A stretch of 54,346 bases of DNA from an uncultured bacterium (lineage in GTDB: Bacteria; Bacillota; Clostridia; Lachnospirales; Lachnospiraceae), in contig CAJMON010000013.1 of NCBI GenBank assembly GCA_905214955.1, positions 1 through 54,346 on the forward strand, in the 5' to 3' direction. Positions 1 through 8,328 of this stretch are shown piece after piece. Every line of letters starts with the position of its first letter. The stretch's first letter is position 1. The position numbers and the translations under genes are program-made. The notes beneath the pieces were generated by a model. The model saw nothing but the letters and a program-made list of their open reading frames with translations. It searched no databases and was not told where the DNA came from.

Positions 1-788
1 AGGCTACGGAGAAAGCTACCGAGAAGGCATCTGAGACCGAGACAGCCAGCGAAACAGAGACAGAAACCGCAAGTGAGACGGAAACCGAGACAGCCAGCGA
101 AACAGAGACAGAAACTGCAAGTGAAACCGAAACAGAGTCTGAGAGTGAATCTGAGACGGAAACCGAATCTGAGATTGACGGTTACCTGTATACCGCAGAA
201 GACGACAGTTTCTCTCTGGTTCTGCCGAACAGCAGCTGGAGAATTGAGAAGGACAAGAAGGAGTCTGCCGTAACATTCAGTTCTGGAAAGATTTCTGTTG
301 TAGTTCGTTCCTTCGACGCAGCCAAAGTAAAAGAAGACAAGTTTACCTTCCCGAAGGAGCTGAAGGATGTAGAGGATTCTCTGAAAGATTCTGAGACCGT
401 TTACGGTGTAGAAGAATTTGCATATGAGGAGAAGGATGGTATCCAGACCGCCGCTTATGAGCTGATTCCGGATAAAAATGAAAAGGATGCTCTGTACGGT
501 ATGAACTTCGTTGTTATGAACGAGAATGAAGATGGATTTGAAGTAACCGCTGCCGTTCCGGATGAGGCTTCTCTGGAAGTAGTTCAAAAGATTGTGGATT
601 CTTTCGATTACAGCAAGATTGAAAAAGAGGACGCAGGGGAAACAGAAACCGAAACCGCCAGCGAGACTGAAACCGAAACCGAGACAGCCAGCGAGACCGA
701 AACAGAAACTGAGACGGAAACTGCCAGCGAAACCGAGACAGAAACCGCATCTGAAACAGAAACTGTGAAAGCAACACCAAAGAAATAA
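1..788 (+). CDS. Glu/Thr-repeat exported or surface protein, 5'-truncated
   Basis: The reading frame is open from base 3 to the TAA at 786-788; the start lies before the window. About 55 residues of Glu/Thr/Ala/Ser repeats (units like ETETASETETET) are followed by a globular part of about 150 residues (from about base 170 to 635, opening near IDGYLYTAEDDSFSLVLP) and then a second Glu/Thr-rich tail ending KATPKK. I do not recognise the globular part. It resembles the small beta-rich domains of Firmicutes lipoproteins, but that is only an impression. The acidic low-complexity arms look like cell-wall spacers. No sortase motif or membrane anchor is present at this C-terminus, so anchoring, if any, must lie upstream. 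A clear terminator follows. Confidence 0.75.
   Translation, partial: ATEKATEKASETETASETETETASETETETASETETETASETETESESESETETESEIDGYLYTAEDDSFSLVLPNSSWRIEKDKKESAVTFSSGKISVVVRSFDAAKVKEDKFTFPKELKDVEDSLKDSETVYGVEEFAYEEKDGIQTAAYELIPDKNEKDALYGMNFVVMNENEDGFEVTAAVPDEASLEVVQKIVDSFDYSKIEKEDAGETETETASETETETETASETETETETETASETETETASETETVKATPKK
30..175 (+). repeat. Coding tandem repeat (ETETAS units)
   Basis: Degenerate 18-24 bp units encode Glu-Thr-Glu-Thr with interspersed Ala-Ser. The codons vary (GAG/GAA, ACA/ACC/ACG), so the amino-acid pattern is better conserved than the DNA. Confidence 0.7.
637..766 (+). repeat. Second coding tandem repeat (ETETAS units)
   Basis: The same Glu/Thr-rich unit recurs at the C-terminal side of the globular domain of the first gene, so that domain is bracketed by two similar acidic arms. 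Confidence 0.7.
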
Positions 789-823
789 AGAGAAAGAGAT
801 CAGACAGCACCTGAAAGGGTAAG

Positions 824-859
824 AACTGCCGCACCTGTTTTTCAGGCGCGGCAGTTTTT
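824..859 (+). terminator. Intrinsic terminator of the first gene
   Basis: The stem AACTGCCGC / GCGGCAGTT with inner pairing CCTG/CAGG and a T-rich loop ends in a run of five T. It lies 36 bases after the stop of the first gene and before the next ribosome binding site. Confidence 0.85.
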
Positions 860-877
860 GGGTCAGGAGGGAAAACG

Positions 878-2044
878 ATGAGGCCAAATTTGATTGCATA
901 TCTCCGGCAGTATGGAAATAAAAGTTTTGAAGAATTTCCTTTTTCAGAAGTAGACAGCCTGATTCTTACGGAAATGTCGTATTTTAAGTTTGACGGTCTG
1001 GTGCCGGGATTTCGGCATGGCATGGCAGTGCGCAGGCCAGTGACATTAAAGGAACTGCAGACCCATCCGGACATGGAAAAGATGTTTTCGGATGAAGTTT
1101 TTGGAAAAAGATACCGGGAATTGTTTGAACTGGTCTGTGCAGGCAGAAGATTCGGGCGTACAAGAGTGAACTACTTTGTCAACTATGTGGACAAAGCAAA
1201 AGAAATGCAGTTTTCTGCGGTGACTTTTTTCCTGGAAAACCGGATGCGGTACATTGCTTACCGGGGAACGGACGAGACGTTGATTGGCTGGAAAGAAAAT
1301 TTCAATATGGCGTATATGGAGTCAGTTCCGGCACAGAGGGCGGCACTTTCCTATTTCCGAAAGGTGGCTGGAATGAGCCGCGGGCCGTTGATGATAGGCG
1401 GACATTCCAAAGGAGGAAACCTGGCAGTTTATGTGGCAGCATGCTGTGAACCAGCGTACCAGAAGAGGATTCTGACGGTGTACAGCTTTGATGGTCCAGG
1501 ATTTTCCAGGGAATTTTATGTGGATTCTGGGTATCGGAAAATTCAGGATAAGATCTGTAAGATTGTGCCGGCATATTCAGTAGTGGGAATGATTCTGGAT
1601 AATGAGATGGGATTTCGTCCGGTGGACAGCTTTGGCGCAGGCCTTCTTCAGCACGATCCATTTACCTGGGTCATCAAAAATGGCCGTTTTCAGTACCGGC
1701 ATGATATTTACCGGAGGGTCAGCCACAAAACAAAAGTCCTGAACTTGTGGATTGACTCTTTGAGTGCCAGACAGATTCAGGATTTTGTGGATATTTCGTA
1801 TGGTGTGCTGACTGCAAGCCAGGCCAAGACAGTGTATGAGCTGTCCAAAGGTCCTATGCGGCGCCTGTTTTTGATTTTGAAAGCGCTGCGGGGACTGGAC
1901 CAGGGAGCCAGAAAAATTCTGGCTCTGGTTCTCGGAAGACTGCTGCATTTTAAATGGAAAAGCGCAGAAGAGACTCTTAAGTCCAGCGTTTCTGCCGTTT
2001 CAGATAATAGAAAACAAAAGCGGCGGCAGTCACGATCCAGGTGA
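878..2044 (+). CDS. Mbeg1-like (DUF2974) alpha/beta hydrolase
   Basis: A 388-residue protein. The lipase-type nucleophile elbow IGGHSKGGNLAVYVA has its serine near residue 177, preceded by IAYRGTDETLIGWKENF, which is typical of the DUF2974/Mbeg1-like alpha/beta hydrolase family. No signal peptide is seen, so a cytoplasmic location is expected. The substrate is unknown; family membership suggests an esterase or lipase-like fold. The start is fixed by GGAGG 7-8 bases upstream of ATG. The last 68 bases overlap the end of the convergent MATE gene, unusually deep for this window. The Arg/Lys-rich tail (KQKRRQSRSR) is encoded in that overlap and may be a late extension. Confidence 0.85.
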   Translation: MRPNLIAYLRQYGNKSFEEFPFSEVDSLILTEMSYFKFDGLVPGFRHGMAVRRPVTLKELQTHPDMEKMFSDEVFGKRYRELFELVCAGRRFGRTRVNYFVNYVDKAKEMQFSAVTFFLENRMRYIAYRGTDETLIGWKENFNMAYMESVPAQRAALSYFRKVAGMSRGPLMIGGHSKGGNLAVYVAACCEPAYQKRILTVYSFDGPGFSREFYVDSGYRKIQDKICKIVPAYSVVGMILDNEMGFRPVDSFGAGLLQHDPFTWVIKNGRFQYRHDIYRRVSHKTKVLNLWIDSLSARQIQDFVDISYGVLTASQAKTVYELSKGPMRRLFLILKALRGLDQGARKILALVLGRLLHFKWKSAEETLKSSVSAVSDNRKQKRRQSRSR

Positions 2045-3323
2045 TGGGATAGGTAACCAGAAGCATCTCCAGGGTGGGATTCAGAGGAAGCACCAGGAAG
2101 ATCCAAAGGATACGGATCAGACAGACACCCACACAGGTAATGACAGCCGGGAAGAATACGTCTCCGGTGCCGCGCAGGGCAGCAGAAAGAACTTCAATAA
2201 AGACGTATATCCAGTAATAAGGAGCCATATGCATAAGCATATTCATGCCGATATCAATGACCTGTTTTTCTGTTGTAAACAGTAAAAACAGTTTACTTCC
2301 AAAAAAGATAAACAAAAGGGCAGTCACATTTACAAAAATCTGGGAGATTACCAGTCCAAGCACGACGCTTTTTTTCATACGGCTGTATTTTCCTGCTCCG
2401 TAATTCTGTCCAACAAAAGTGGTAACGGCGATGCCCATGGCACCGAGGACCATCCAGATCAGGGAATCGATTTTTCCAAAAGCGGCCCAGGCGGCCACAC
2501 TGTCGGTTCCAAAGCCGTTTAATGCGGCCTGGATAATGATGTTGGTGATGCAGTACATGGCAGACTGCAGGCCAGCAGGAAGCCCGATCTGGAGAATGCG
2601 CAGGGTAGTATGGCGCTCCATGCGCAGCAGATGAAATTCCAGACGGTACATGTCACCAGGCTGTTTTAACCGGAGCAGCACCAGAACGGCACTGACGGCC
2701 TGAGAAGCAACGGTGGCAATGGCGGCACCTTCTACTCCCATGTGAAAAACAAGAATCAGGAGAATGTCCAGAACTACATTCATGCCGCAGCAGACAGCAA
2801 GGTAGATGAGGGGGCTTTTAGAATCTCCAACAGCTCTTAAAATGGCGCTGCCTACATTGTAAATAAACACAAAAAAAACGCCTCCAAAATAAATCTGGAG
2901 ATAAAGCCGGGAGTCTGCCATGAGCTCCTTGGGCGTGTTCATCAGCCCAAGCATCCAAGGAGAAGCAGTGATGCCAAGAATAGTGACAAAAATACTTCCC
3001 ACAATGGAAAAAGCCAATGCAGTATGGAGGGTTCGGTTCACATGTGCGGCGTCCTTGGCACCGTAGAATTGTGATATGATAACAGAAGCGCCGGAAGAGA
3101 GGCCGACAAAAAAGTTTACGACCAGACTGAGGATCTGTCCAGACGAACCGCCGACCGCTGCCAGGGCTTCTTTACCTACGAACCGTCCCACAACAACTGC
3201 ATCAACGGTATTGTAGAGCTGCTGAAAAAGGGTGCCGAAGACAATTGGAAGAAAAAACAGCAGAAGCGGTTTCCAGATGGAGCCTTCGGTAATGGGATTG
3301 GTGGTTTGCGTGGTTGTTTTCAT
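1977..3323 (-). CDS. MATE family efflux transporter
   Basis: About 448 residues with twelve predicted membrane segments. The N-terminal signature LFQQLYNTVDAVVVGRFVG and the mid-protein AILRAVGDSKSPLIYL are hallmarks of the MATE (NorM/DinF-like) family of Na+- or H+-coupled exporters of drugs and cationic metabolites. The start MKTTTQTTNPITEG fits family N-termini better than the GTG 60 bases upstream; neither has a strong ribosome binding site. The gene is monocistronic and convergent with the Mbeg1-like hydrolase. It is one of three intact MATE genes in the window and closest in style to the one at 50939-52297. Substrate cannot be read from the sequence. Confidence 0.9.
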   Translation of the reverse strand: MKTTTQTTNPITEGSIWKPLLLFFLPIVFGTLFQQLYNTVDAVVVGRFVGKEALAAVGGSSGQILSLVVNFFVGLSSGASVIISQFYGAKDAAHVNRTLHTALAFSIVGSIFVTILGITASPWMLGLMNTPKELMADSRLYLQIYFGGVFFVFIYNVGSAILRAVGDSKSPLIYLAVCCGMNVVLDILLILVFHMGVEGAAIATVASQAVSAVLVLLRLKQPGDMYRLEFHLLRMERHTTLRILQIGLPAGLQSAMYCITNIIIQAALNGFGTDSVAAWAAFGKIDSLIWMVLGAMGIAVTTFVGQNYGAGKYSRMKKSVVLGLVISQIFVNVTALLFIFFGSKLFLLFTTEKQVIDIGMNMLMHMAPYYWIYVFIEVLSAALRGTGDVFFPAVITCVGVCLIRILWIFLVLPLNPTLEMLLVTYPITWIVTAAAFVFYYLKRQKRWT

Positions 3324-3492
3324 ACTTATTGATATAACACAAACAGGGGTGAATTGCAACGAGAAAAAGAGATGGTGCAGCACTTTAAAGACTGGTTAAA
3401 GAAACTATAAAAAATGCTTAATTTTTTGGAAACCCGCTTGCGGATTCAAAAAGGGAATGTTATAATGCCGCTAAGTAAGGAGATTGGTTGTT

Positions 3493-4164
3493 ATGAAGAC
3501 TTTGAAAGACAGAATCTGGGAACGGCGCAGGGGCGTGGCTCTGATCCTGGGTTTCATGGTGGTGTATATGATTTGCTTTACCTGGCTGGAAAACCGGACT
3601 GGAGTGCCGATTCACCTGCTGGAGATTCGGGCTGACGATTATATACCGTTCTGTGAATATTTTATCATTCCGTATTTCATGTGGTTTGGGTATATTGCTG
3701 TGACGGTAGTATATTTTACATTGTTTCAGAATAATAAGCAGGACTGGTGGAGACTGGTCCTGACATTGGGTTTTGGAATGACACTGTTTATTGTGGTATC
3801 GTTTGTATTTCCCAATGGACATACGCTTCGGGAGTATTCTTTCCCAAGAGAAAATATTTTTACAAAGATGGTACGGATGCTGTACAAAGCAGACACCTCT
3901 ACCAACATCATGCCGAGTATTCATGTGTTCAATTCCGTGGCGTGCTGTGTGGCCATTTTAAGATCAGACAGCCTGAAGAGCCGGCGGATGCTGAGGACGG
4001 GTGCCGTTGTCCTGACGGTACTGATTATTGCATCGACGATGGTTTTGAAACAGCATACGATCCTGGATGTGATTGTAGCATTATTCTTGAATTGGATCTG
4101 CAGAGATGTGATGTATGGATACATCAAAATGCCAGTGTCCAGCTCCTGGTCCTTGGAAAAATAA
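3493..4164 (+). CDS. PAP2-family membrane phosphatase
   Basis: About 223 residues with five to six hydrophobic segments. The PSIHVF motif and, about 55 residues later, KQHTILDVIVA match the conserved C2 and C3 blocks (PSxH and HxxxD) of the PAP2 superfamily, which hydrolyses phosphatidic acid, undecaprenyl pyrophosphate or related lipid phosphates at the membrane. The KxxxxxxRP C1 block is not evident, which resembles the inositol phosphoryl transferase-like PAP2 branch; the reaction is therefore uncertain. The ATG at 3493 has AAGGAG upstream; a TTG three codons earlier is possible. The gene stands alone and is followed by its own terminator. Confidence 0.8.
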   Translation: MKTLKDRIWERRRGVALILGFMVVYMICFTWLENRTGVPIHLLEIRADDYIPFCEYFIIPYFMWFGYIAVTVVYFTLFQNNKQDWWRLVLTLGFGMTLFIVVSFVFPNGHTLREYSFPRENIFTKMVRMLYKADTSTNIMPSIHVFNSVACCVAILRSDSLKSRRMLRTGAVVLTVLIIASTMVLKQHTILDVIVALFLNWICRDVMYGYIKMPVSSSWSLEK

Positions 4165-4175
4165 GGTTTCTTCGA

Positions 4176-4204
4176 ACACCCTCTTTTTGGAGGGTGTCTT
4201 TTAT
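4176..4204 (+). terminator. Intrinsic terminator after PAP2 gene
   Basis: The stem ACACCCTC / GAGGGTGT with a TTTTTG loop is followed by CTTTTATT. It starts 12 bases after the PAP2 stop codon. Confidence 0.85.
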
Positions 4205-4222
4205 TTCATAGGCAGGCGGCTT

Positions 4223-4425
4223 ATGAAAAAAACGCTCCGCGAGGATTGCACTGTAGCGGTAAAAAAGTATGCCGCGAAAGCGGCTCGCCGCAGGCGGAGA
4301 AACCCGCAAAGGGTGTTTCTCATTATAGGCGGCAGCTGCGGGCTTGGGGAGAAAACCTTGCGGGAGTGCTTAGAAGGCGGTATAATCAAAATACATGCAT
4401 GATGGTGCCGCTATCGGCGGCACAT
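4223..4425 (+). other. Hairpin-rich leader before larC (candidate structured RNA)
   Basis: The 258 bases between the PAP2 terminator and larC hold consecutive clean hairpins: GCCGC-GAAA-GCGGC at 4271-4284 with a GNRA loop, CGCC-GCA-GGCG at 4286-4296, GAGAAACCC with GGG-GTTTCTC at 4297-4321, and GTGCCG with CGGCAC near 4403-4421. No riboswitch family is matched with confidence. The same stretch is open from an ATG at 4223 for 59 codons (Arg/Lys-rich start), but it lacks a good ribosome binding site and I do not call it a gene. A regulatory leader or a small RNA is the more likely reading. Confidence 0.4.
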
Positions 4426-4462
4426 CCGTTTAGAAATCAAAACAGACATGGAGAGATTGGAC

Positions 4463-6043
4463 ATGGACGATAGAATTTTATATTTGGAATGTTATTCTGG
4501 TATCAGTGGAGATATGACCGTAGGAGCGCTGCTGGATCTGGGAGCGAGAGAAGAAAAGCTTCGGGAAGCATTGGATGCGCTGCAGGTGGGAGGCTATACG
4601 CTTTCCATGGGAAGAACCCGGAAATGCGGGATTGGAGCATTTGATTTTGATGTAATTCTGGAAGATACAGGCCTGGAAGGCCACGGGCATCGTCATGAGC
4701 ATTGCCTGGAAGGGCATGAACATTATCATGAAGGGCATGACCAGGAAGGACACGTTCATGAGGAACATGGGCATGAGCATTCGCACGGAGAGCATGAACA
4801 CAGTCATGGGCATTCTCATGAAGAGCATGAGCACCATCACAGCCATGAACACAGAAGCTATCGGGATATCTGTGAGATTCTGGAGCGTGCGTCCCTTGAT
4901 CCCAAGGTGCGCTGCCTGGCAGAAAAGATGTTTCTGCTGGTAGCCAGAGCAGAGGCAAAGGTTCACGAAAAGTCCCTGGAAGAGGTGCATTTCCACGAAG
5001 TGGGAGCTGTAGATTCCATTGTGGATATTGTAGGGGCGGCGGCCTGCTTTGTGGATCTTGGAATCGAAGAAGTGTACGTTTCTCCCCTGTATGAGGGAAT
5101 GGGAAACGTCTGGTGCCAGCATGGACGGATTCCGGTTCCGGCGCCGGCTGTGACAGAGATTGCGGCAGCCGCCGGGCTTCCCATGCGGATCACAGATACC
5201 ATGGGAGAGATGGTGACACCCACAGGTGCGGCCATTGCAGCGGCACTGCGTACTATGGAAAAGCTGCCGGATATGTTTACCATTGAGAAAATCGGAATTG
5301 GAGCAGGCAAAAAAGAGTTCGCCCATGCAAATGTGCTGCGGGCTATGATTTTAAGAAAAGGAAAAGGCGGGCAGGCAGAACATGTACATATGCATGGAGA
5401 ACACAGCCATGGGGAGCCGGCACACGTACATGGAGAACATGGCTATGAGGAGCCAGGGCACGTGCATGAAGAACATGTCCATGGGGAACCGGAGCACGTT
5501 CACGCGGAAGCTGCAGCGGAAAAATCTGCCTACGGAGATGAAATCTGCGTGCTGGAGACCAACATTGATGACTGCAGCGGAGAACAGCTGGCCTATGCCA
5601 TTGAACGGCTGATGAAGGCAGGAGCCAGAGATGCTTCGTGTTTCCCGATTTTTATGAAAAAGAACCGTCCGGCGTGGATGCTTCAGGTGCTGTGCCGGGA
5701 GGACAAGGTTTCCCTGATGGAGGACGTGATTTTTAAGGAAACCACCAGCATTGGAATGCGCAAATATAAGGAAAAACGGGAGATTCTTCCAAGAAGCATC
5801 GAACATATTCAGACAGAACTGGGAGAAGCAGATATCAAGATCTGCACGCATAAAGGTCAGCGGTTTTATTATCCGGAATATGCCAGCATCCACCAGATCT
5901 GTGAAGCAACAGGAAAGTCCTACAGGGAAATTTATGAGTATCTGAGCCAGGAGGCCAAAAAGGCAGTGCAAAATGAGGAGCAGGCAGTGAAGGCTTTTGC
6001 TGGAAAGTATCTGGCGGATGATAAGGAGAATAATGAAAAATAG
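4463..6043 (+). CDS. larC: LarC, nickel pincer cofactor nickel-insertion protein
   Basis: LarC inserts nickel into pyridinium-3,5-bisthiocarboxylic acid mononucleotide to finish the cofactor of lactate racemase and related LarA enzymes. The N-terminus LYLECYSGISGDM and the blocks EVHFHEVGAVDSIVDIVG and MVTPTGAA are characteristic. In some lactobacilli larC is split and joined by frameshifting; here it is one frame of 526 codons. Two His-rich insertions are present, near residues 73-133 and 301-355, full of HEH, HGH and EEH units, plausibly metal-binding. ATG 4463 has GGAGAG seven bases upstream and is preferred to the ATG at 4448. No larA, larB or larE is nearby. The stop overlaps the next gene by 11 bases. 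Confidence 0.92.
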   Translation: MDDRILYLECYSGISGDMTVGALLDLGAREEKLREALDALQVGGYTLSMGRTRKCGIGAFDFDVILEDTGLEGHGHRHEHCLEGHEHYHEGHDQEGHVHEEHGHEHSHGEHEHSHGHSHEEHEHHHSHEHRSYRDICEILERASLDPKVRCLAEKMFLLVARAEAKVHEKSLEEVHFHEVGAVDSIVDIVGAAACFVDLGIEEVYVSPLYEGMGNVWCQHGRIPVPAPAVTEIAAAAGLPMRITDTMGEMVTPTGAAIAAALRTMEKLPDMFTIEKIGIGAGKKEFAHANVLRAMILRKGKGGQAEHVHMHGEHSHGEPAHVHGEHGYEEPGHVHEEHVHGEPEHVHAEAAAEKSAYGDEICVLETNIDDCSGEQLAYAIERLMKAGARDASCFPIFMKKNRPAWMLQVLCREDKVSLMEDVIFKETTSIGMRKYKEKREILPRSIEHIQTELGEADIKICTHKGQRFYYPEYASIHQICEATGKSYREIYEYLSQEAKKAVQNEEQAVKAFAGKYLADDKENNEK

Positions 6044-6980
6044 CCGAAGAACTCTGAAAATTATGGGAGGCGCGGTCATAGCGGCAGCGGTTGCAGTAAC
6101 AGCTGGTCTGTGGTACTGCAAAGAAAAGGAAATCGAACCATCTGCCATTCCGGAGCTGATCGAGACTCAGGATGAAGAAACGGATGGAAATCTCAGACTG
6201 TATTTTATGGATGTGGGCCAGGGAAGTGCAGCACTTGCGAAATTGAACGGAAAAAGTATGCTCATTGACGGAGGCGGACCGGAAACGGCTGCCAGTCTGC
6301 TGGATTATCTGAAGGACAGTCATGTGGAGCAGCTGGATTATATTCTCGTTACTTCTTATGATGAAGATCATCTGGCAGGGGTGGTGGAGGTGTTGAAAAC
6401 TTACCCGGTTTCCAGCATTCTTGCACCGGCCAGCGCAGGAGAGGGCGGGCTGTATGAGGAGTATGAACAGCTGGTGGAAGAAAAGAAGATTGAGGTGCGC
6501 CATCCACAGTTTGGGGAGACCTATACTTTTGCCAATACCTTTCTGAATATTGCAGGGCCTGTGGAGTATGGTCATGCGGACCGGGAAGACGATTCCCTGT
6601 GCGTGCGTCTGCATTACGGGGATACCAATTTCCTCTTCGGAGGGGATACCAGGATGCAGGGAGAAGCAGAGATTGCCCAGGCGGCGTTAGAGACGCCGGA
6701 AGTAAGTCTGGAGTCAGATGTGTATGTCATTAATGCTCATGGAGCTTCCGATGCCAGCACCGAAGAATTTCTGAAGATGGTGCGGCCAGAGTATGCAGTG
6801 CTAAGCTGCGGCGGAGAAAATGGGACAGACGAGCCTTCCGAAGAAGTGATGGAGCGTCTTGAAGCAAAAAAAATCAAGCTGTTTCGGACTGATGTGCAGG
6901 GAACCATCGAGGCAGTGAGTGATGGAAGTGTACTGATATGGAACAGCAAGCCGTGTAACGATTACGCGGGACAGGAGTGA
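6033..6980 (+). CDS. ComEC/Rec2-like metallo-beta-lactamase-fold protein
   Basis: About 315 residues: a short positively charged N-terminus, one membrane anchor (about residues 9-29) and an extracytoplasmic MBL domain starting LRLYFMDVGQGSAALAKL. Similar stand-alone domains occur in ComEC and in secreted nuclease-like hydrolases. The metal motif reads TSYDEDHLAG, so the first His of the usual HxDxDH pattern is replaced by Ser, while INAHGASD near the C-terminus may supply another ligand. Start ATG 6033 follows AAGGAG and lies inside the end of larC, so translation is probably coupled. Function is unproven; extracellular phosphodiesterase or nuclease is a guess from the fold. Confidence 0.8.
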   Translation: MKNSRRTLKIMGGAVIAAAVAVTAGLWYCKEKEIEPSAIPELIETQDEETDGNLRLYFMDVGQGSAALAKLNGKSMLIDGGGPETAASLLDYLKDSHVEQLDYILVTSYDEDHLAGVVEVLKTYPVSSILAPASAGEGGLYEEYEQLVEEKKIEVRHPQFGETYTFANTFLNIAGPVEYGHADREDDSLCVRLHYGDTNFLFGGDTRMQGEAEIAQAALETPEVSLESDVYVINAHGASDASTEEFLKMVRPEYAVLSCGGENGTDEPSEEVMERLEAKKIKLFRTDVQGTIEAVSDGSVLIWNSKPCNDYAGQE

Positions 6981-7182
6981 GGAGTGCAGGCACAAAAGAC
7001 CTTTTGACTTTTGAACCCTGGTATCGACAAAAAGATAATATCATACAAGTTTTGTAAAACGGAATGCAAGACAGAGCTGCCATTTTTTGATATCCTTTGC
7101 TCATGAATAAAAACATGTTTTTCAGATATTAGAAGCTTAAACATTGAGATATCAGATATTAAGAAAGAAAGGAAGCAAAACA

Positions 7183-8274
7183 ATGGCAGACAAGAAATTC
7201 CGTATGGGCGTTTTAGGACTTGGAGAGGGAAGAAGTATTATTTCAGCAGTTCTTCAGAGTGAATACTGGGAACTGGGAAATATCTGTGATTTAAATGAAG
7301 AGCTGTGCAAACAGCGCTGTGAAGAGTTTGAACTTGCACGTTATACAACCAAATACGAAGAGATGCTGGCAGATCCGGACATTGATGTCATCGGCATTTA
7401 TACCCCGGACCAGCTTCATGCAACCCATATCAAAATGGCTCTGGAAGCAGGAAAAGATGTTATCTGTACCAAACCGCTGATGATTGACCTGGATGAGGCA
7501 AATGATCTTCTGGAAGTACAGAAACGTACTGGCCGGATCGTATTTGTAGGCCAAAGTTCCCGTTATTTCGAGCCGGCAAGAAGACAGCGTCAGGATTACC
7601 TGGAAGGAAAACATGGCGAGCTGGAAACCGTAGAGACCCATTACATCAGCGATTCCAGATGGTTTCTGGAGAGAGCATGGAGCCACCAGAAAGGTTTCTC
7701 CTGGATGTACAATTTCATGATCCATGCAGTAGACCTGGCTGTCTGGTATCTGCCGGATATCGAAGAAGTATACGGACTTGGTGTTGTCAGCGAAAATACC
7801 AAAGCACGTGATCTGGATGTACCGGATACCATGAAATTCCTTCTGAAAAATAAAGACGGACGTTTTGCAAGCGTAACCGGATGCTATGCAACTCCCACCC
7901 TGGGAAGTGCCATAGAGCAGAGCATCAGCTGCACTCTCCGCGGAAGCAAGGGAATCAGCCGTGCAGGTTATCCGAAGCTGAAATATTACACCAACTTCCA
8001 GCCGATTCAGAAGACTGCAGAGCTTCATACCTATGATGAACTTCACGGATATTTCTTCCGTTTTGAGTCAGAGACTCATCATGCAGGAGAATATCAGAAC
8101 TATATTGAAGAATACGCAAGAGAAGTGCTGGCAGGCCGCACTCCGAAGCCGGATCTGAAAGAAGGAATCCGTACACTGGCTGTTATGGAAGCCATGTCCG
8201 AATCCATGGAGACTGGAAAAGCAGTGAAGGTGGCAGACATTCTGAAACGCCGGGAGATCAGCCTGGAAGATTAA
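7183..8274 (+). CDS. Gfo/Idh/MocA family oxidoreductase
   Basis: About 363 residues. The N-terminal Rossmann segment GVLGLGEGRSI, the block PDIDVIGIYTPDQLHATH and the dehydrogenase signature KDVICTKPLMIDLDEA place it in the Gfo/Idh/MocA NAD(P)-dependent sugar or inositol oxidoreductases. The usual EKP triad is CTKPL here, keeping the catalytic lysine. ATG 7183 is preferred to an upstream ATG at 7144 because of GAAAGGA before it. It is followed 54 bases later by an AraC regulator and then by arabinan genes, so a role in sugar or sugar-acid catabolism is likely; the substrate is unknown. Confidence 0.88.
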   Translation: MADKKFRMGVLGLGEGRSIISAVLQSEYWELGNICDLNEELCKQRCEEFELARYTTKYEEMLADPDIDVIGIYTPDQLHATHIKMALEAGKDVICTKPLMIDLDEANDLLEVQKRTGRIVFVGQSSRYFEPARRQRQDYLEGKHGELETVETHYISDSRWFLERAWSHQKGFSWMYNFMIHAVDLAVWYLPDIEEVYGLGVVSENTKARDLDVPDTMKFLLKNKDGRFASVTGCYATPTLGSAIEQSISCTLRGSKGISRAGYPKLKYYTNFQPIQKTAELHTYDELHGYFFRFESETHHAGEYQNYIEEYAREVLAGRTPKPDLKEGIRTLAVMEAMSESMETGKAVKVADILKRREISLED

Positions 8275-8328
8275 GAAGAAAGCGAAAAGAGACAGCCGAA
8301 AATGCCAGAGAGAACGGGAGGATAAGAA

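Noticed and set aside
4223..4402. Small Arg/Lys-rich protein of 59 codons before larC
   Set aside because: No ribosome binding site, no recognisable family, and the region folds into tandem hairpins that would themselves constrain the codons.
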